Below, one piece after another: positions 1 through 6,077 of a stretch of 9,339 nt of DNA. The notes under the pieces were generated by a model. That model was given only the letters and a program-made list of their open reading frames with translations. It was not told where the DNA came from and ran no database searches. The stretch covers positions 1 through 9,339 of the forward strand of contig SKPY01000172.1 in the NCBI GenBank assembly GCA_007119305.1. Reading direction: 5' to 3'. How positions within the stretch are numbered: position 1 is the stretch's first letter; each line of letters begins with the position of its first letter. This DNA is from Nitriliruptorales bacterium (lineage in GTDB: Bacteria > Actinomycetota > Nitriliruptoria > Euzebyales > Egibacteraceae). Position numbers and translations under genes: made by a program.

Positions 1-240
1 CTAGCCCGTAGCCGCTGAACTTCTAAGCGGTCCTTGCGGCGAAGGACCGGGCGTGCTGTCGCCCCCGGCCTGGAAATGGGCTTCCCCGACCGCGGGCGCG
101 TCCGCGGGGACGATGTTCACGCTCTCAGCGGTCATCGCCACCGGGACCGGGGAGGTCACCGTGTCCCCGTCGCTCGGGCTCGCGAACGTCGCGGCGGCCT
201 CGGCAGGCTGGTCCCCGACGTCGCTAGTCGGCGACCTCAT
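1..240 (-). pseudogene. Fragment of a DUF4399-type secreted protein gene
   Basis: This is a 79-codon open frame from an ATG at 240 to a TAG at the first three bases. Its middle part reads FASPSDGDTVTSPVPVAM and then VNIVPADAPAVGEAHF, which follows the DUF4399 pattern: SPxDGxxVxSPVxVxM, a PA(G) turn, then G..HFH. DUF4399 domains normally continue with HFHVxVD and further His-containing segments, and usually follow a signal peptide or lipobox. Here the match stops right after HF (about position 82) and turns into low-complexity Pro/Gly/Ser sequence. An in-frame TGA lies directly upstream (244-246), so no signal peptide can be encoded. Third positions are strongly G/C, as in real genes. I read it as an internal piece of a decayed gene; a functional small protein is unlikely. 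The family call comes from a short motif and is moderate. Confidence 0.45.
28..49. other. Perfect GC-rich hairpin, possible terminator
   Basis: CGGTCCTT (28-35) and AAGGACCG (42-49) are perfect inverted repeats around the 6-base loop GCGGCG. There is no T-run on either side. It lies inside the last codons of the DUF4399 remnant, just beyond the point where that family match is lost. It could be the terminator of whatever gene lies left of the window, or a structure at the break point. Its role is not shown. Confidence 0.35.
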
Positions 241-356
241 CGTTCAACATCGCTCAAGTCACGGCCGTCCGGGGCGAGGTGAGTCGCCAATAGCCGCAGC
301 CCAGGTGAGGGACCGGCGAGCAGGCGGCGCGACCGGGGTCCCGAGCATGGCGCTCC

Positions 357-422
357 GTGTGCCGCGAGCGGGCGTGTGCGACACGCACTCGGCCTTCGCC
401 ACCCGCGTGCGCTGTGCGCACA
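357..422 (+). promoter_or_regulatory. Repeated TGTGC half-sites and palindromes upstream of atoE
   Basis: Three TGTGC copies occur at 358-362, 375-379 and 413-417. Two sit in dyads: GCGTGT-GCG-ACACGC at 372-386 and GTGCGC-TGT-GCGCAC at 407-421. The second also contains the perfect 10-bp palindrome TGTGCGCACA at 413-422. The cluster ends 6 bp before a TTGACA box and about 75 bp before the atoE start, a sensible place for an operator. Which regulator would bind is unknown. Dyads of this size are not rare in very GC-rich DNA. Confidence 0.35.
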
Positions 423-428
423 CATGCC

Positions 429-457
429 TTGACAGCGGCAGCTGCAACCGCGTCGAT
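429..457 (+). promoter_or_regulatory. Possible promoter of atoE
   Basis: A perfect TTGACA (-35) lies at 429-434. The best -10 at 17-bp spacing is GTCGAT (452-457), which matches TAnnnT poorly. Transcription would begin near 464, giving a leader of about 33 nt that contains the GGAGG site. The -35 is convincing and the -10 is not. Confidence 0.3.
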
Positions 458-483
458 CCCGCTGTTCGGATGCTCGACTGCGG

Positions 484-488
484 GGAGG
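484..488 (+). promoter_or_regulatory. Ribosome binding site fixing the atoE start
   Basis: GGAGG lies 8 bases before the GTG at 497. An in-frame ATG at 470 has no such site, and it would add nine residues that E. coli AtoE lacks. Both facts favour GTG 497. Confidence 0.65.
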
Positions 489-496
489 TGGGTCTG

Positions 497-1891
497 GTGC
501 GCCGAGTCGGCAACGCGCTCGCGTCGTTCAGCACCCGGTGGGTTCCGGACGCGTTCGTCTTCGCGATCCTGCTCACCCTGCTCGTGTACGTCCTGGGGCT
601 GATCTTCACCGACCACGGGCCGATCCAGCTGATCCAGGACTGGTACGCGGGCTTCTGGGACCTGCTGACGTTCGCGATGCAGATGACGCTGATCCTCGTG
701 ACGGGTTACGCGCTCGCGAGTTCGGGGCCGGTGCGGCGGGGGCTCGTGTGGCTGGCGGCCCGTCCAGGAGGTGGAAAGTCGGCGGTGGCGATGACCGCTG
801 TCACCGCAGGAGCGCTCGGCTGGATCCACTGGGGACTCGGGCTGATCGCCGGTGCGTTGCTGGCCCGGGAGGTGGCCGCTGCGGCGAAGGCGCGAGGCGT
901 CAGGCTGCACTTTCCGCTCGTCGCTGCCGCCGGCTACCTCGGCCTGCTCGTGTGGCACAGCGGCCTGTCCGGCTCGGCGCCCCTGCTCGTGAACACCGAG
1001 GGGCACTTCGCCGAGGAGCAGATCGGCATCATGTCGCTGGCCGAGACGATCTTCCAGCCCTACAACCTCATCTTCGTCGTGATCGTGCTCGTCGTCGCGC
1101 CGATCATGCTGGCGGCCATGCACCCCCGCGACGACGAGGTCGAGGAGATGGACCCGACCGCGGGTGTCGGGGCGGCATCCACCGGCGGCGGGGCTGGTGA
1201 GCCGCAGCCGAGCGAGGGCGGCACGAAGGTCACGCACCCGGTGACGAAGGCGGATCTCCAGCCCGCGCAGCGCCTCGCGCACAGTCGCGTGCTGGTCGCG
1301 GTCATCGTCCTCGCGGGCCTCATCTTCATCGTGCCCTTCTTCGCCACGGAAGGCATCGTCGGCCTCGACCTGAACGTGATGAACTTCACCTTCCTGATCG
1401 TCGGCCTCGGCCTGCACGGCACGCTCGCCAGCTACGCCGCCTCAGTGGCTGACGGGGCGCGCGCAGCCGCCGCGGTGATCGTTCAGTTCCCCTTCTACGC
1501 GGGGATCATGGGGATCATGAGCTTCTCTGGGCTCGTGGAGATCATCGCTGGCTGGTTCATCGCGATCTCTACGCCGCTGACCTACCCGTTCTGGGCGATG
1601 ACGAGCGCGGCGATCGTGAACTTCGCGGTGCCCTCGGGCGGTGGCCAGTGGGCGATCCAGGGGCCGATCGTCCTTGAGGCCACCGCCCAGCTCGACCTGC
1701 CCGCCAGCATCGGCGTCATGGCGGTGGCGATGGGCGACCAGCTCACGAACATGATCCAGCCGTTCTGGGCGCTGCCGCTGCTGGGCATCACCGGGCTACG
1801 CGCCGGCAAGGTGCTCGGCTACACCGCGGCGGTGATGCTTGTGGCATTCGTCGTCGCGGCGCTGTCGATCACGTTCGTGAGCCAGCTGTAG
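497..1891 (+). CDS. atoE: Short-chain fatty acid transporter, AtoE family
   Basis: This 464-residue integral membrane permease is predicted to carry short-chain fatty acids such as acetoacetate or butyrate across the cytoplasmic membrane. The match to E. coli AtoE runs end to end from the chosen start: TRWVPDAFVFAILLTLL (13-29, E. coli SRWLPDPLIFAMLLTLL), a Trp-Asp segment at 54-55 followed by FAMQMTLILVTGYALAS (59-75), WHSGLSGSAPLL (153-164), and the family hallmark NFAVPSGGGQWAIQGP (375-390). Roughly ten or more hydrophobic helices are visible. Residues 208-262 form a charged Gly/Ser/Pro-rich cytoplasmic loop that accounts for most of the length beyond E. coli AtoE (440 residues). No acetoacetate CoA-transferase or thiolase gene lies beside it, so it stands apart from an ato-type operon. 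Its stop is 4 bp from the convergent VOC gene's stop, with no clear terminator between. The family is certain; the exact substrate is inferred. Confidence 0.93.
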   Translation: MRRVGNALASFSTRWVPDAFVFAILLTLLVYVLGLIFTDHGPIQLIQDWYAGFWDLLTFAMQMTLILVTGYALASSGPVRRGLVWLAARPGGGKSAVAMTAVTAGALGWIHWGLGLIAGALLAREVAAAAKARGVRLHFPLVAAAGYLGLLVWHSGLSGSAPLLVNTEGHFAEEQIGIMSLAETIFQPYNLIFVVIVLVVAPIMLAAMHPRDDEVEEMDPTAGVGAASTGGGAGEPQPSEGGTKVTHPVTKADLQPAQRLAHSRVLVAVIVLAGLIFIVPFFATEGIVGLDLNVMNFTFLIVGLGLHGTLASYAASVADGARAAAAVIVQFPFYAGIMGIMSFSGLVEIIAGWFIAISTPLTYPFWAMTSAAIVNFAVPSGGGQWAIQGPIVLEATAQLDLPASIGVMAVAMGDQLTNMIQPFWALPLLGITGLRAGKVLGYTAAVMLVAFVVAALSITFVSQL

Positions 1892-1895
1892 GCAG

Positions 1896-2336
1896 TCACG
1901 CCCGCGTGGCACCCCACTCCTGGGGCGGCACATCGCGGAGATGCTGCGCGAACGACCATCGGTGGCCCTCGAGATCCTCGGCGTCGTAGCGCCGATCACC
2001 GTAGGCCTCGTCGCTGGGTTCCCCGAGGATGGACGCTCCCGCGGCTTGTGCCCGGGCGCAGTGCGCATCGACGTCATCGACGTAGACGTGCACATAGAAC
2101 GTGCAGGCACCCAACCGGCGAGGACTTCGGTACTCCGGTCCGGGCTGGCCGAGCATGACGACACCGTCGTCGCCGATCTGCATCTCGGCATGGGTGACGC
2201 TGCCGTCCGGGGCCGTGAAGCGCAACCGCTCACGGAAGCCGAACGCAGTGGTGAGCCACTCCAGGGCACCGGCGACGTCCTCGTACAACACGTAGGGAGT
2301 GACCCGAGGATAGTGCTGAGGCGGGTCATGCGACAT
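1896..2336 (-). CDS. VOC-superfamily (glyoxalase/bleomycin-resistance fold) protein
   Basis: This 146-residue protein has two beta-alpha-beta-beta-beta halves typical of the vicinal oxygen chelate superfamily. The first is TPYVLYEDVAGALEWL (13-28) followed by FGFRERLRF and HAEMQIGDDGVVMLG (49-63). The second is FYVHVYVDDVDAHCARA (80-96), then AGASILGEP and an ending YGDRRY..DLEGHRWSFA (112-130), the usual close of PhnB-like VOC proteins. Members are metal enzymes, antibiotic-binding proteins or of unknown function. H49, E51 and H83 are possible metal ligands, but I cannot assign them firmly. I chose the ATG at 2336 because AAGGGG lies 6 bases upstream; an ATG 36 bases earlier has no good site. 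It follows the DUF4287 gene by 87 bp on the same strand and may be read from that gene or from its own weak promoter. The substrate is unknown. Confidence 0.85.
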   Translation of the reverse strand: MSHDPPQHYPRVTPYVLYEDVAGALEWLTTAFGFRERLRFTAPDGSVTHAEMQIGDDGVVMLGQPGPEYRSPRRLGACTFYVHVYVDDVDAHCARAQAAGASILGEPSDEAYGDRRYDAEDLEGHRWSFAQHLRDVPPQEWGATRA

Positions 2337-2376
2337 GTACTGCCCCTTCTGCTCGGTCTCTGCCGCCATCACTTCG

Positions 2377-2382
2377 AGCGTA
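2377..2382 (-). promoter_or_regulatory. Possible -10 box for the VOC gene
   Basis: On the minus strand TACGCT fits TAnnnT and sits about 40 bases upstream of the ATG at 2336, leaving room for a leader of about 34 nt. I see no acceptable -35 at normal spacing, so this is weak. Confidence 0.25.
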
Positions 2383-2423
2383 ACCGCCGCCGTGGTTGGC
2401 CCTGCCCTGGAGTCGGCGGCCGG

Positions 2424-2999
2424 CTACAGGTTCCGGTCCCAAGCCCGATCGAGCCAGGAGACGACGTCGTCGTCCACCTCGTCGGCGGAGGCCAGCGCGA
2501 TCCGCACGTTGATCGTCTCGTTGGCGAGATTCTTGGCCTCAACCAGCCGCCCACGGGCCTGCTCGCCGTCCAGGCGCAGCCCGAGATCCACCCGGCGCTT
2601 CGTTGTCGGCTTGACCACCGCGAACTGCCGGCGCGGCGTATGCAGCGGCACGTAGCCCTTGCGTGCGGCGATCTCGACCTCCGGGTGCCGTGCACGGACG
2701 ACGCTCAGCACACGGTCGAGAACGGGACGCAGGTGCTCGCGATCCGCGTACTGGCCGTCGATCAGCTCAGCATCGGAGCGCTGCAGGAAGTCCGGCCAGC
2801 CGAAGCGCTCCATGACCAGCAGCATCTGGGGATACCCGGTGACGCCCCGATCCTCGAGCCAGCGGCGCAGGCCAGCTTCGTCGTCGGGCGCCTCCGCGCG
2901 GATCCTGCCGTTCCAGGCGTCGACGCTCTCGCCGGTCCGCTCCTCCAGACGCGCAGCGTACTTCGCCCACATCCCCTTCCAGGTGCGCGGCTCAGGCAT
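2424..2999 (-). CDS. DUF4287-DUF5655 domain protein
   Basis: This soluble 191-residue protein has the domain order of a widespread actinobacterial family of unknown function. Residues about 11-68 are the DUF4287 helical domain: WAKYAARLEERTGESVDAW, then a run ending GYPQMLLVMERFG. Residues about 83-188 fit DUF5655, with YADREHLRPVLDRVL (84-98), the strand pair VEIAARKGYVPLHT and RRQFAVVKPTTKRRVDLGL (123-141), and a C-terminal part ending VVSWLDRAW. There is no signal peptide and no membrane segment. The ATG at 2999 follows GGAGGAGGAC directly, a strong ribosome binding site. DUF5655 has been noted near DNA-modifying or nuclease-like proteins in some genomes, but no such partner is present here, so no function is offered. 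It lies upstream of the VOC gene on the same strand, and the two may be co-transcribed. Confidence 0.85.
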   Translation of the reverse strand: MPEPRTWKGMWAKYAARLEERTGESVDAWNGRIRAEAPDDEAGLRRWLEDRGVTGYPQMLLVMERFGWPDFLQRSDAELIDGQYADREHLRPVLDRVLSVVRARHPEVEIAARKGYVPLHTPRRQFAVVKPTTKRRVDLGLRLDGEQARGRLVEAKNLANETINVRIALASADEVDDDVVSWLDRAWDRNL

Positions 3000-3047
3000 G
3001 TCCTCCTCCGGACCTGCACCCCATCGGGGTCGTACGGGAACAGGCTC

Positions 3048-3076
3048 ATCCTACGCATGTGCATCAGCATCCGGAA
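3048..3076 (-). promoter_or_regulatory. Possible promoter of the DUF4287-DUF5655 gene
   Basis: On the minus strand TTCCGG (3076-3071) and TAGGAT (3053-3048) are separated by 17 bp. The -10 matches TAnnnT and the consensus well; the -35 matches only partly. Transcription would start near 3041, giving a leader of about 41 nt ending in the GGAGGA site. It lies in the 203-bp gap behind the acidic protein gene, where I see no other gene. Confidence 0.4.
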
Positions 3077-3202
3077 GGCACGCCGCAGCAGCGCACTGCC
3101 CGAGGGCAGGTGCGCCGGCGAGTGGACAACTCCGGTTGGGAGCCCGCGCAGGGCCTGCTGCGTGGTGTCGGGACGGCCTAGACACGAGCGAGCACGCCAG
3201 CG

Positions 3203-3973
3203 TCAGCGCGATTGCATGACGGTCAGTGCATCGAGTTGCACGCCTTCGCGGGCGCACGCCCAGGCGGCGGCGTCGGCCGCTTCGACCGGATGGTCCGTGG
3301 CGAAGATCCCTAGACCGCTGGTGCGCTCGGGTTGGAACACCGGCACCAGCCGAGTGGCGGAAAACCCCCCGGGGTGCTCTTCGGCGACCACCCACAGGCG
3401 CGGTCCCGCCGAGCTCGGCACCACGCTGACGACCAGCAACAGCAGGCCACCAGCGTCGCTGCGGCCCTCGGCCTGCACCAGCCAGTCACGGGCGTCGACG
3501 CTGGCGGCGGTCAACGCCACGAACAACGCCCCCTGATCGAGCGGGTCGCCGACCTCCAGCGTGCCCCCCGCGGCCGGATAGGGGTAGCCGCTTGGGGGCG
3601 GGGGGTGCGGCGCGCTGCGCGGTGGCCCCGCCCCGGACGCCTCGACCCTGCCGGCGGACGCCAACGCCTCCCGGACCTGCGCGCCGACCTGCTCGGCTTG
3701 ACGGTCAACCAGCCAGCCCCCCAGGGCGAAGACCGTGCCGACCTCCCAGGCGCTCCAGCTCATCCCGCCGCCCCCCTTGCCTGCGCCACCGAGCCCGCCG
3801 CCACCGAACCCGCCGCCACCCGACACGTCCTCCCCGAGCGGCTCGCCGCCCTCGTCATGCTCGCCGTCGCCCCAGTCGTCAGGCTCGAGATCCAGCTGGG
3901 TGCTGTCCCAGACGTCCTCGTCGAACGCCTCTTCCTCCCAGTCGTCGAGCTCCCAGTCGTCATCGTCAGACAT
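3203..3973 (-). CDS. Hypothetical protein with acidic N-terminus and Gly-rich linker
   Basis: I do not recognise this 256-residue protein. Residues 1-50 are extraordinarily acidic: 25 Asp/Glu, no Lys or Arg, and four regularly placed Trp (7, 12, 22, 34). Residues 51-70 are almost pure glycine. A short hydrophobic stretch (79-89) and an amphipathic, helix-like piece (90-108) follow, then a Pro-rich linker (117-133). A folded-looking C-terminal domain (about 139-256) contains LFVALTAASVDARDWL, the hydrophobic strand LLLLVVSVV (177-185), WVVAEEH and a helix-like region ending at the C-terminus. I see no catalytic motif, signal peptide or clear transmembrane helix. Start choice: the ATG at 3973 is preceded by GGAAAGG at 8-base spacing, while a GTG 21 bases earlier has nothing better. 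Codon use looks like that of its neighbours, so it is probably a real gene. The acidic tail may bind a basic partner, metal or nucleic-acid-binding protein; that is inference. Confidence 0.7.
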   Translation of the reverse strand: MSDDDDWELDDWEEEAFDEDVWDSTQLDLEPDDWGDGEHDEGGEPLGEDVSGGGGFGGGGLGGAGKGGGGMSWSAWEVGTVFALGGWLVDRQAEQVGAQVREALASAGRVEASGAGPPRSAPHPPPPSGYPYPAAGGTLEVGDPLDQGALFVALTAASVDARDWLVQAEGRSDAGGLLLLVVSVVPSSAGPRLWVVAEEHPGGFSATRLVPVFQPERTSGLGIFATDHPVEAADAAAWACAREGVQLDALTVMQSR

Positions 3974-4015
3974 CACGCCAGCCTTTCCGACCACGTTGGC
4001 CGCCCCATGCTGAGC

Positions 4016-4021
4016 ACCCTA
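4016..4021 (-). promoter_or_regulatory. Possible -10 box for the acidic protein gene
   Basis: TAGGGT on the minus strand fits TAnnnT and lies about 43 bases upstream of the ATG at 3973. It overlaps the stop codon (TAG, 4021-4019) of the CPBP remnant. The -35 region (GTCGGC) is poor. Confidence 0.25.
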
Positions 4022-4434
4022 CCCCAGCACGCGCGGCTGCCGACGCACGCTGCCTGCAGAGCCCGGTGGGGCCGAGTCCGGGGCAGTGCTCCCGCCCTCT
4101 TCTCCGGACATGAGGACCTCGGTCACGGCGCCCTGGTGGGTCAACATGGCATGTCGCTTCCATACGACGACGCCGGCAGCGACGTGAGGCGCCGCAGGTA
4201 GCTGCCGAGGCCCTTGACGCCGTAGTGCCGCCAGACAAGGAAGACGCCGGCCAGGCTCGGTCCGTACAACGCCAGGATGAACCTGGGGTGCGTAGAAGAC
4301 AGCGCGCTGAATACCGCCTCGATGTGGTCGGTGAAGAGGACGAACAGAGCGGCCAGACCACTCGACGGGCTCCAAGACACCCCGGCCGGTCGGCCCGAGC
4401 CTTCGGGGCTGCACAAGCCGTCCATGATCGCCAA
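4019..4434 (-). pseudogene. Internally deleted CPBP-type intramembrane protease gene
   Basis: Two coding-like pieces meet here in different frames. The upstream frame (4434 to 4141) contains SGLAALFVLFTDHIEAVFSA and then HPRFILALYGPSLAGVFLVW, followed by RHYGVKGLGSYLRRLT. This is the N-terminal pattern of many actinobacterial CPBP (CAAX protease and bacteriocin-processing) membrane proteins: two helices, then a basic loop ending RRLT before LWR. At about 4172-4188 the match stops. In another frame, running to the TAG at 4021-4019, the sequence reads VVVWKRHAMLTHQGAVTEVL and a Ser/Gly/Pro tail with strongly G/C third positions. It resembles the C-terminal end of the same kind of protein (last helix, then AVTEV). 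The core carrying the EExxR and His motifs of CPBP proteases is missing, so no active protease can be made. I infer an internal deletion with a frame change. The N-terminal assignment is fairly good; that of the tail is weaker. Confidence 0.55.
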
Positions 4435-4559
4435 GGCCGGTCACGCGAAGCCAGGCCAACAGGGCCTCGCCGTAGGGGTCCTTCGTCCCCCCGGGGGCGG
4501 CCGGACCCGGGGCGCGCCCCAGCGTCTTGCGCCGCGGAGCGACCGGCCGCCGATCCCCG

Positions 4560-4573
4560 TACCCTGAGCGCCC
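4560..4573 (+). promoter_or_regulatory. Possible promoter for a leaderless YihY/BrkB mRNA
   Basis: TACCCT (4560-4565) fits TAnnnT and ends 8 bases before the ATG at 4574, so transcription would start at or within 1-2 bases of the start codon. No Shine-Dalgarno sequence precedes that ATG (CTGAGCGCCC). Together these suggest a leaderless transcript, common in actinobacteria. No clear -35 is seen. Confidence 0.35.
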
Positions 4574-5437
4574 ATGGACACCGACGGCGCAGGACGAGGG
4601 CGCCCGCGGGGGCGTGCCCGACGCCTCGCGCGCAGGCTGCTCCGGTCGGTGCCGCAGACGCGCCGGCGACTCGCCGAGCAAGACCTGCTGCTGCTGGCCG
4701 CCGGCCTCACCTTCTACGCCGGCATCGCGGTGATCCCGCTGCTGCTCGTCGCCGTGTTCCTGGTGGGCTCGGTGCTCGGGCACGATCAGGTGCACGAGCT
4801 CGCCCAACGGCTCGCGGACCTCGCGCCGGAGGGCCTCGGGTTCTCCGTCCGGCTGGTCGAGCTGGTCCAGGCCGCCGTCGCGCTCCCGCCGCTGGCCGTG
4901 GCCGCCGCGCTCATCCCCGCCACGACGTACGGAGAAGGACTGCTGCGCGCCTTCGACCGGCTCGCCGAGGTGCGCACCCCCGGTAAAGGACTGCGCGGGC
5001 GCCTGAAGGCGATCGCGCTGCTCGGCACGCTGCCGCTGCTCGTCATGGGCGCGTTCGCGGTTGTCGCGGTGCTCCCGGACCTCATCGGCGCGGGGCCCGG
5101 GATGACCGTCCTCGGCGGCTACCTCACCTTCTGGGTCGCCTGGATCGGCGGCACGCTGCTGCTCGCCGTCACCTACCGTGCGTTCTCACCAGTGCCGCTC
5201 GACACGTCGGGGCTGTTCTGGGCCTCCGCGGGGACCGGCAGCTTCCTCGCCGGCATGTCCCTCGGCTGGGTGGTGGTGCTGGAGGCTGGAGTGGAGGTCG
5301 GCCGCGCGTACGGTGGGTCAGAGGAGCTGGGCGCCGCGGCGCTCTTCGCCATCTACCTGTTCCTGGTGCAGCTCGCGTGCCTGACCGGGTACGCATGGGC
5401 GCTGGCGCTGTCCGGCTCCGCGTCAACACGCTCCTGA
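4574..5437 (+). CDS. YihY/BrkB-family membrane protein
   Basis: This 287-residue inner-membrane protein has about six hydrophobic helices and an Arg-rich cytoplasmic N-terminus (about 8-32). Family marks are AAGLTFYAGIAVIPLLLVAV (42-61), where most members have AxAFYxxLSxxPLLL; the middle part with ATTYGEGLLRAFDRL (116-130); the amphipathic region YRAFSPVPLDTSGLFWASAG (201-220); and the closing AYGGSEELGAAALFAIYLFL (245-264) with LTGYAWALAL, matching the usual Y.GSLG...LLLWLY and GAELN end. The last segment has Tyr-Ala-Trp where most members carry Gly-Ala-Glu-Leu-Asn, so it is somewhat divergent. The family was once annotated as ribonuclease BN or a virulence factor. Its true role is unsettled, and some members have been linked to transport or stress. 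The upstream region lacks a ribosome binding site; a -10-like box just before the ATG suggests a leaderless message. It converges with the FMN reductase gene across 38 bp. Confidence 0.85.
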   Translation: MDTDGAGRGRPRGRARRLARRLLRSVPQTRRRLAEQDLLLLAAGLTFYAGIAVIPLLLVAVFLVGSVLGHDQVHELAQRLADLAPEGLGFSVRLVELVQAAVALPPLAVAAALIPATTYGEGLLRAFDRLAEVRTPGKGLRGRLKAIALLGTLPLLVMGAFAVVAVLPDLIGAGPGMTVLGGYLTFWVAWIGGTLLLAVTYRAFSPVPLDTSGLFWASAGTGSFLAGMSLGWVVVLEAGVEVGRAYGGSEELGAAALFAIYLFLVQLACLTGYAWALALSGSASTRS

Positions 5438-5475
5438 GCAGACCATGCGCACCGAGACACCGCGCGCCGACGCTG

Positions 5476-6045
5476 TCAGGCGGCCGCGGCGCTGTGGTGC
5501 TCCCGGATCGCGCGGAGCAGCGCCTCGAGCAGGGCGGCGACGAACCCGGCGGTCGGCCCGTCGACGAGTCGGCCGTCCTCGTCGAAGCGCGTATGGGCTC
5601 TGGCCACCATGACCTCAGGCTTGCCGACGACGAGTGCTTCGGTTTCGAACAGCACCTCGCGCAGGTGCCGTTGCGCGCGCACGGTGCCGAACAGGCCCAC
5701 CGATGCGCCCATGACCGCGACCGGCTTGCCTGCCAGCACCGCCGGGCGTGCGCTCGAGGCCCAGTCGAGCGCGTTCTTGAGCACCCCGGGGATGCTGAAG
5801 TTGTACTCGGGCGTGGCGATGAGCAGCCCGTCCGCGGCGGCGATGCGCGACCGCAGCTCGGCCACCGCCGCGGGTGCAGACGAGGTGTCGAGGTCCTCGT
5901 CGTACGGCGGGATGGCGCGCAGGCTCGGGTGGGCCTCGATGGTCATGGCGGACGGGGCCAGGTCGACCGCGGCGTCGACGAGCAACCGGTTGAGCGACGC
6001 CGCTCTCAGGCTGCCCACGAGCGCGAGGACGTCAACGGTGCGCAC
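5476..6045 (-). CDS. NADPH-dependent FMN reductase (flavodoxin-like)
   Basis: This 189-residue cytosolic flavoprotein belongs to the NADPH-dependent FMN reductase family (ChrR/YieF/azoreductase type). It should use NAD(P)H and bound FMN to reduce quinones, azo compounds, metal ions or similar acceptors. Key motifs are the FMN-phosphate loop GSLRAASLNR (11-20), TPEYNFSIPGVLKNALDW (78-95), which packs on the flavin ring, and the third FMN loop GASVGLFGTVRAQRHLREVL (113-132). The length is normal. The GTG at 6045 follows GAGGAG at 6-base spacing and puts the first strand (VDVLALVGS) at the correct distance from the start. It lies 95 bp behind the DrrB-type permease on the same strand, with a strong hairpin between. 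It may be an operon member with partial termination, or have its own promoter, which I could not identify. The substrate cannot be told from sequence. Confidence 0.92.
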   Translation of the reverse strand: MRTVDVLALVGSLRAASLNRLLVDAAVDLAPSAMTIEAHPSLRAIPPYDEDLDTSSAPAAVAELRSRIAAADGLLIATPEYNFSIPGVLKNALDWASSARPAVLAGKPVAVMGASVGLFGTVRAQRHLREVLFETEALVVGKPEVMVARAHTRFDEDGRLVDGPTAGFVAALLEALLRAIREHHSAAAA

Positions 6046-6077
6046 GGGCTCTCCTCTCGTGTGGGGTCTGGCGGGGC

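Noticed and set aside
53..496. N-terminal extension of the atoE open frame to an upstream GTG
   Set aside because: The extra 148 residues are low-complexity, resemble nothing known and run opposite the DUF4399 remnant. The E. coli AtoE match begins at GTG 497, which has a GGAGG site.
254..1417. 387-codon open frame antisense to atoE
   Set aside because: Its composition (Arg, His, Asp, Gly repeats) is what a GC-rich gene gives when read on the other strand, and it has no domain.
1897..1908. Palindrome CACGCCCGCGTG at the atoE/VOC junction as a bidirectional terminator
   Set aside because: The central gap is only two bases, too short for a stable hairpin loop, and there is no T-run.
3054..3202. 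Open minus-strand reading between the acidic protein and DUF4287 genes, suggesting a small gene
   Set aside because: There is no start with a ribosome binding site and no recognisable motif. The stretch is better explained as promoter region.
1941..3536. 531-codon plus-strand open frame
   Set aside because: It is antisense to the VOC, DUF4287-DUF5655 and acidic-protein genes, all of which have better support from family motifs or ribosome binding sites.
3760..3830. GC-rich repeat-like tract (CCGCCGCC pattern)
   Set aside because: It is the coding sequence of the polyglycine linker of the acidic protein, not an independent repeat element.
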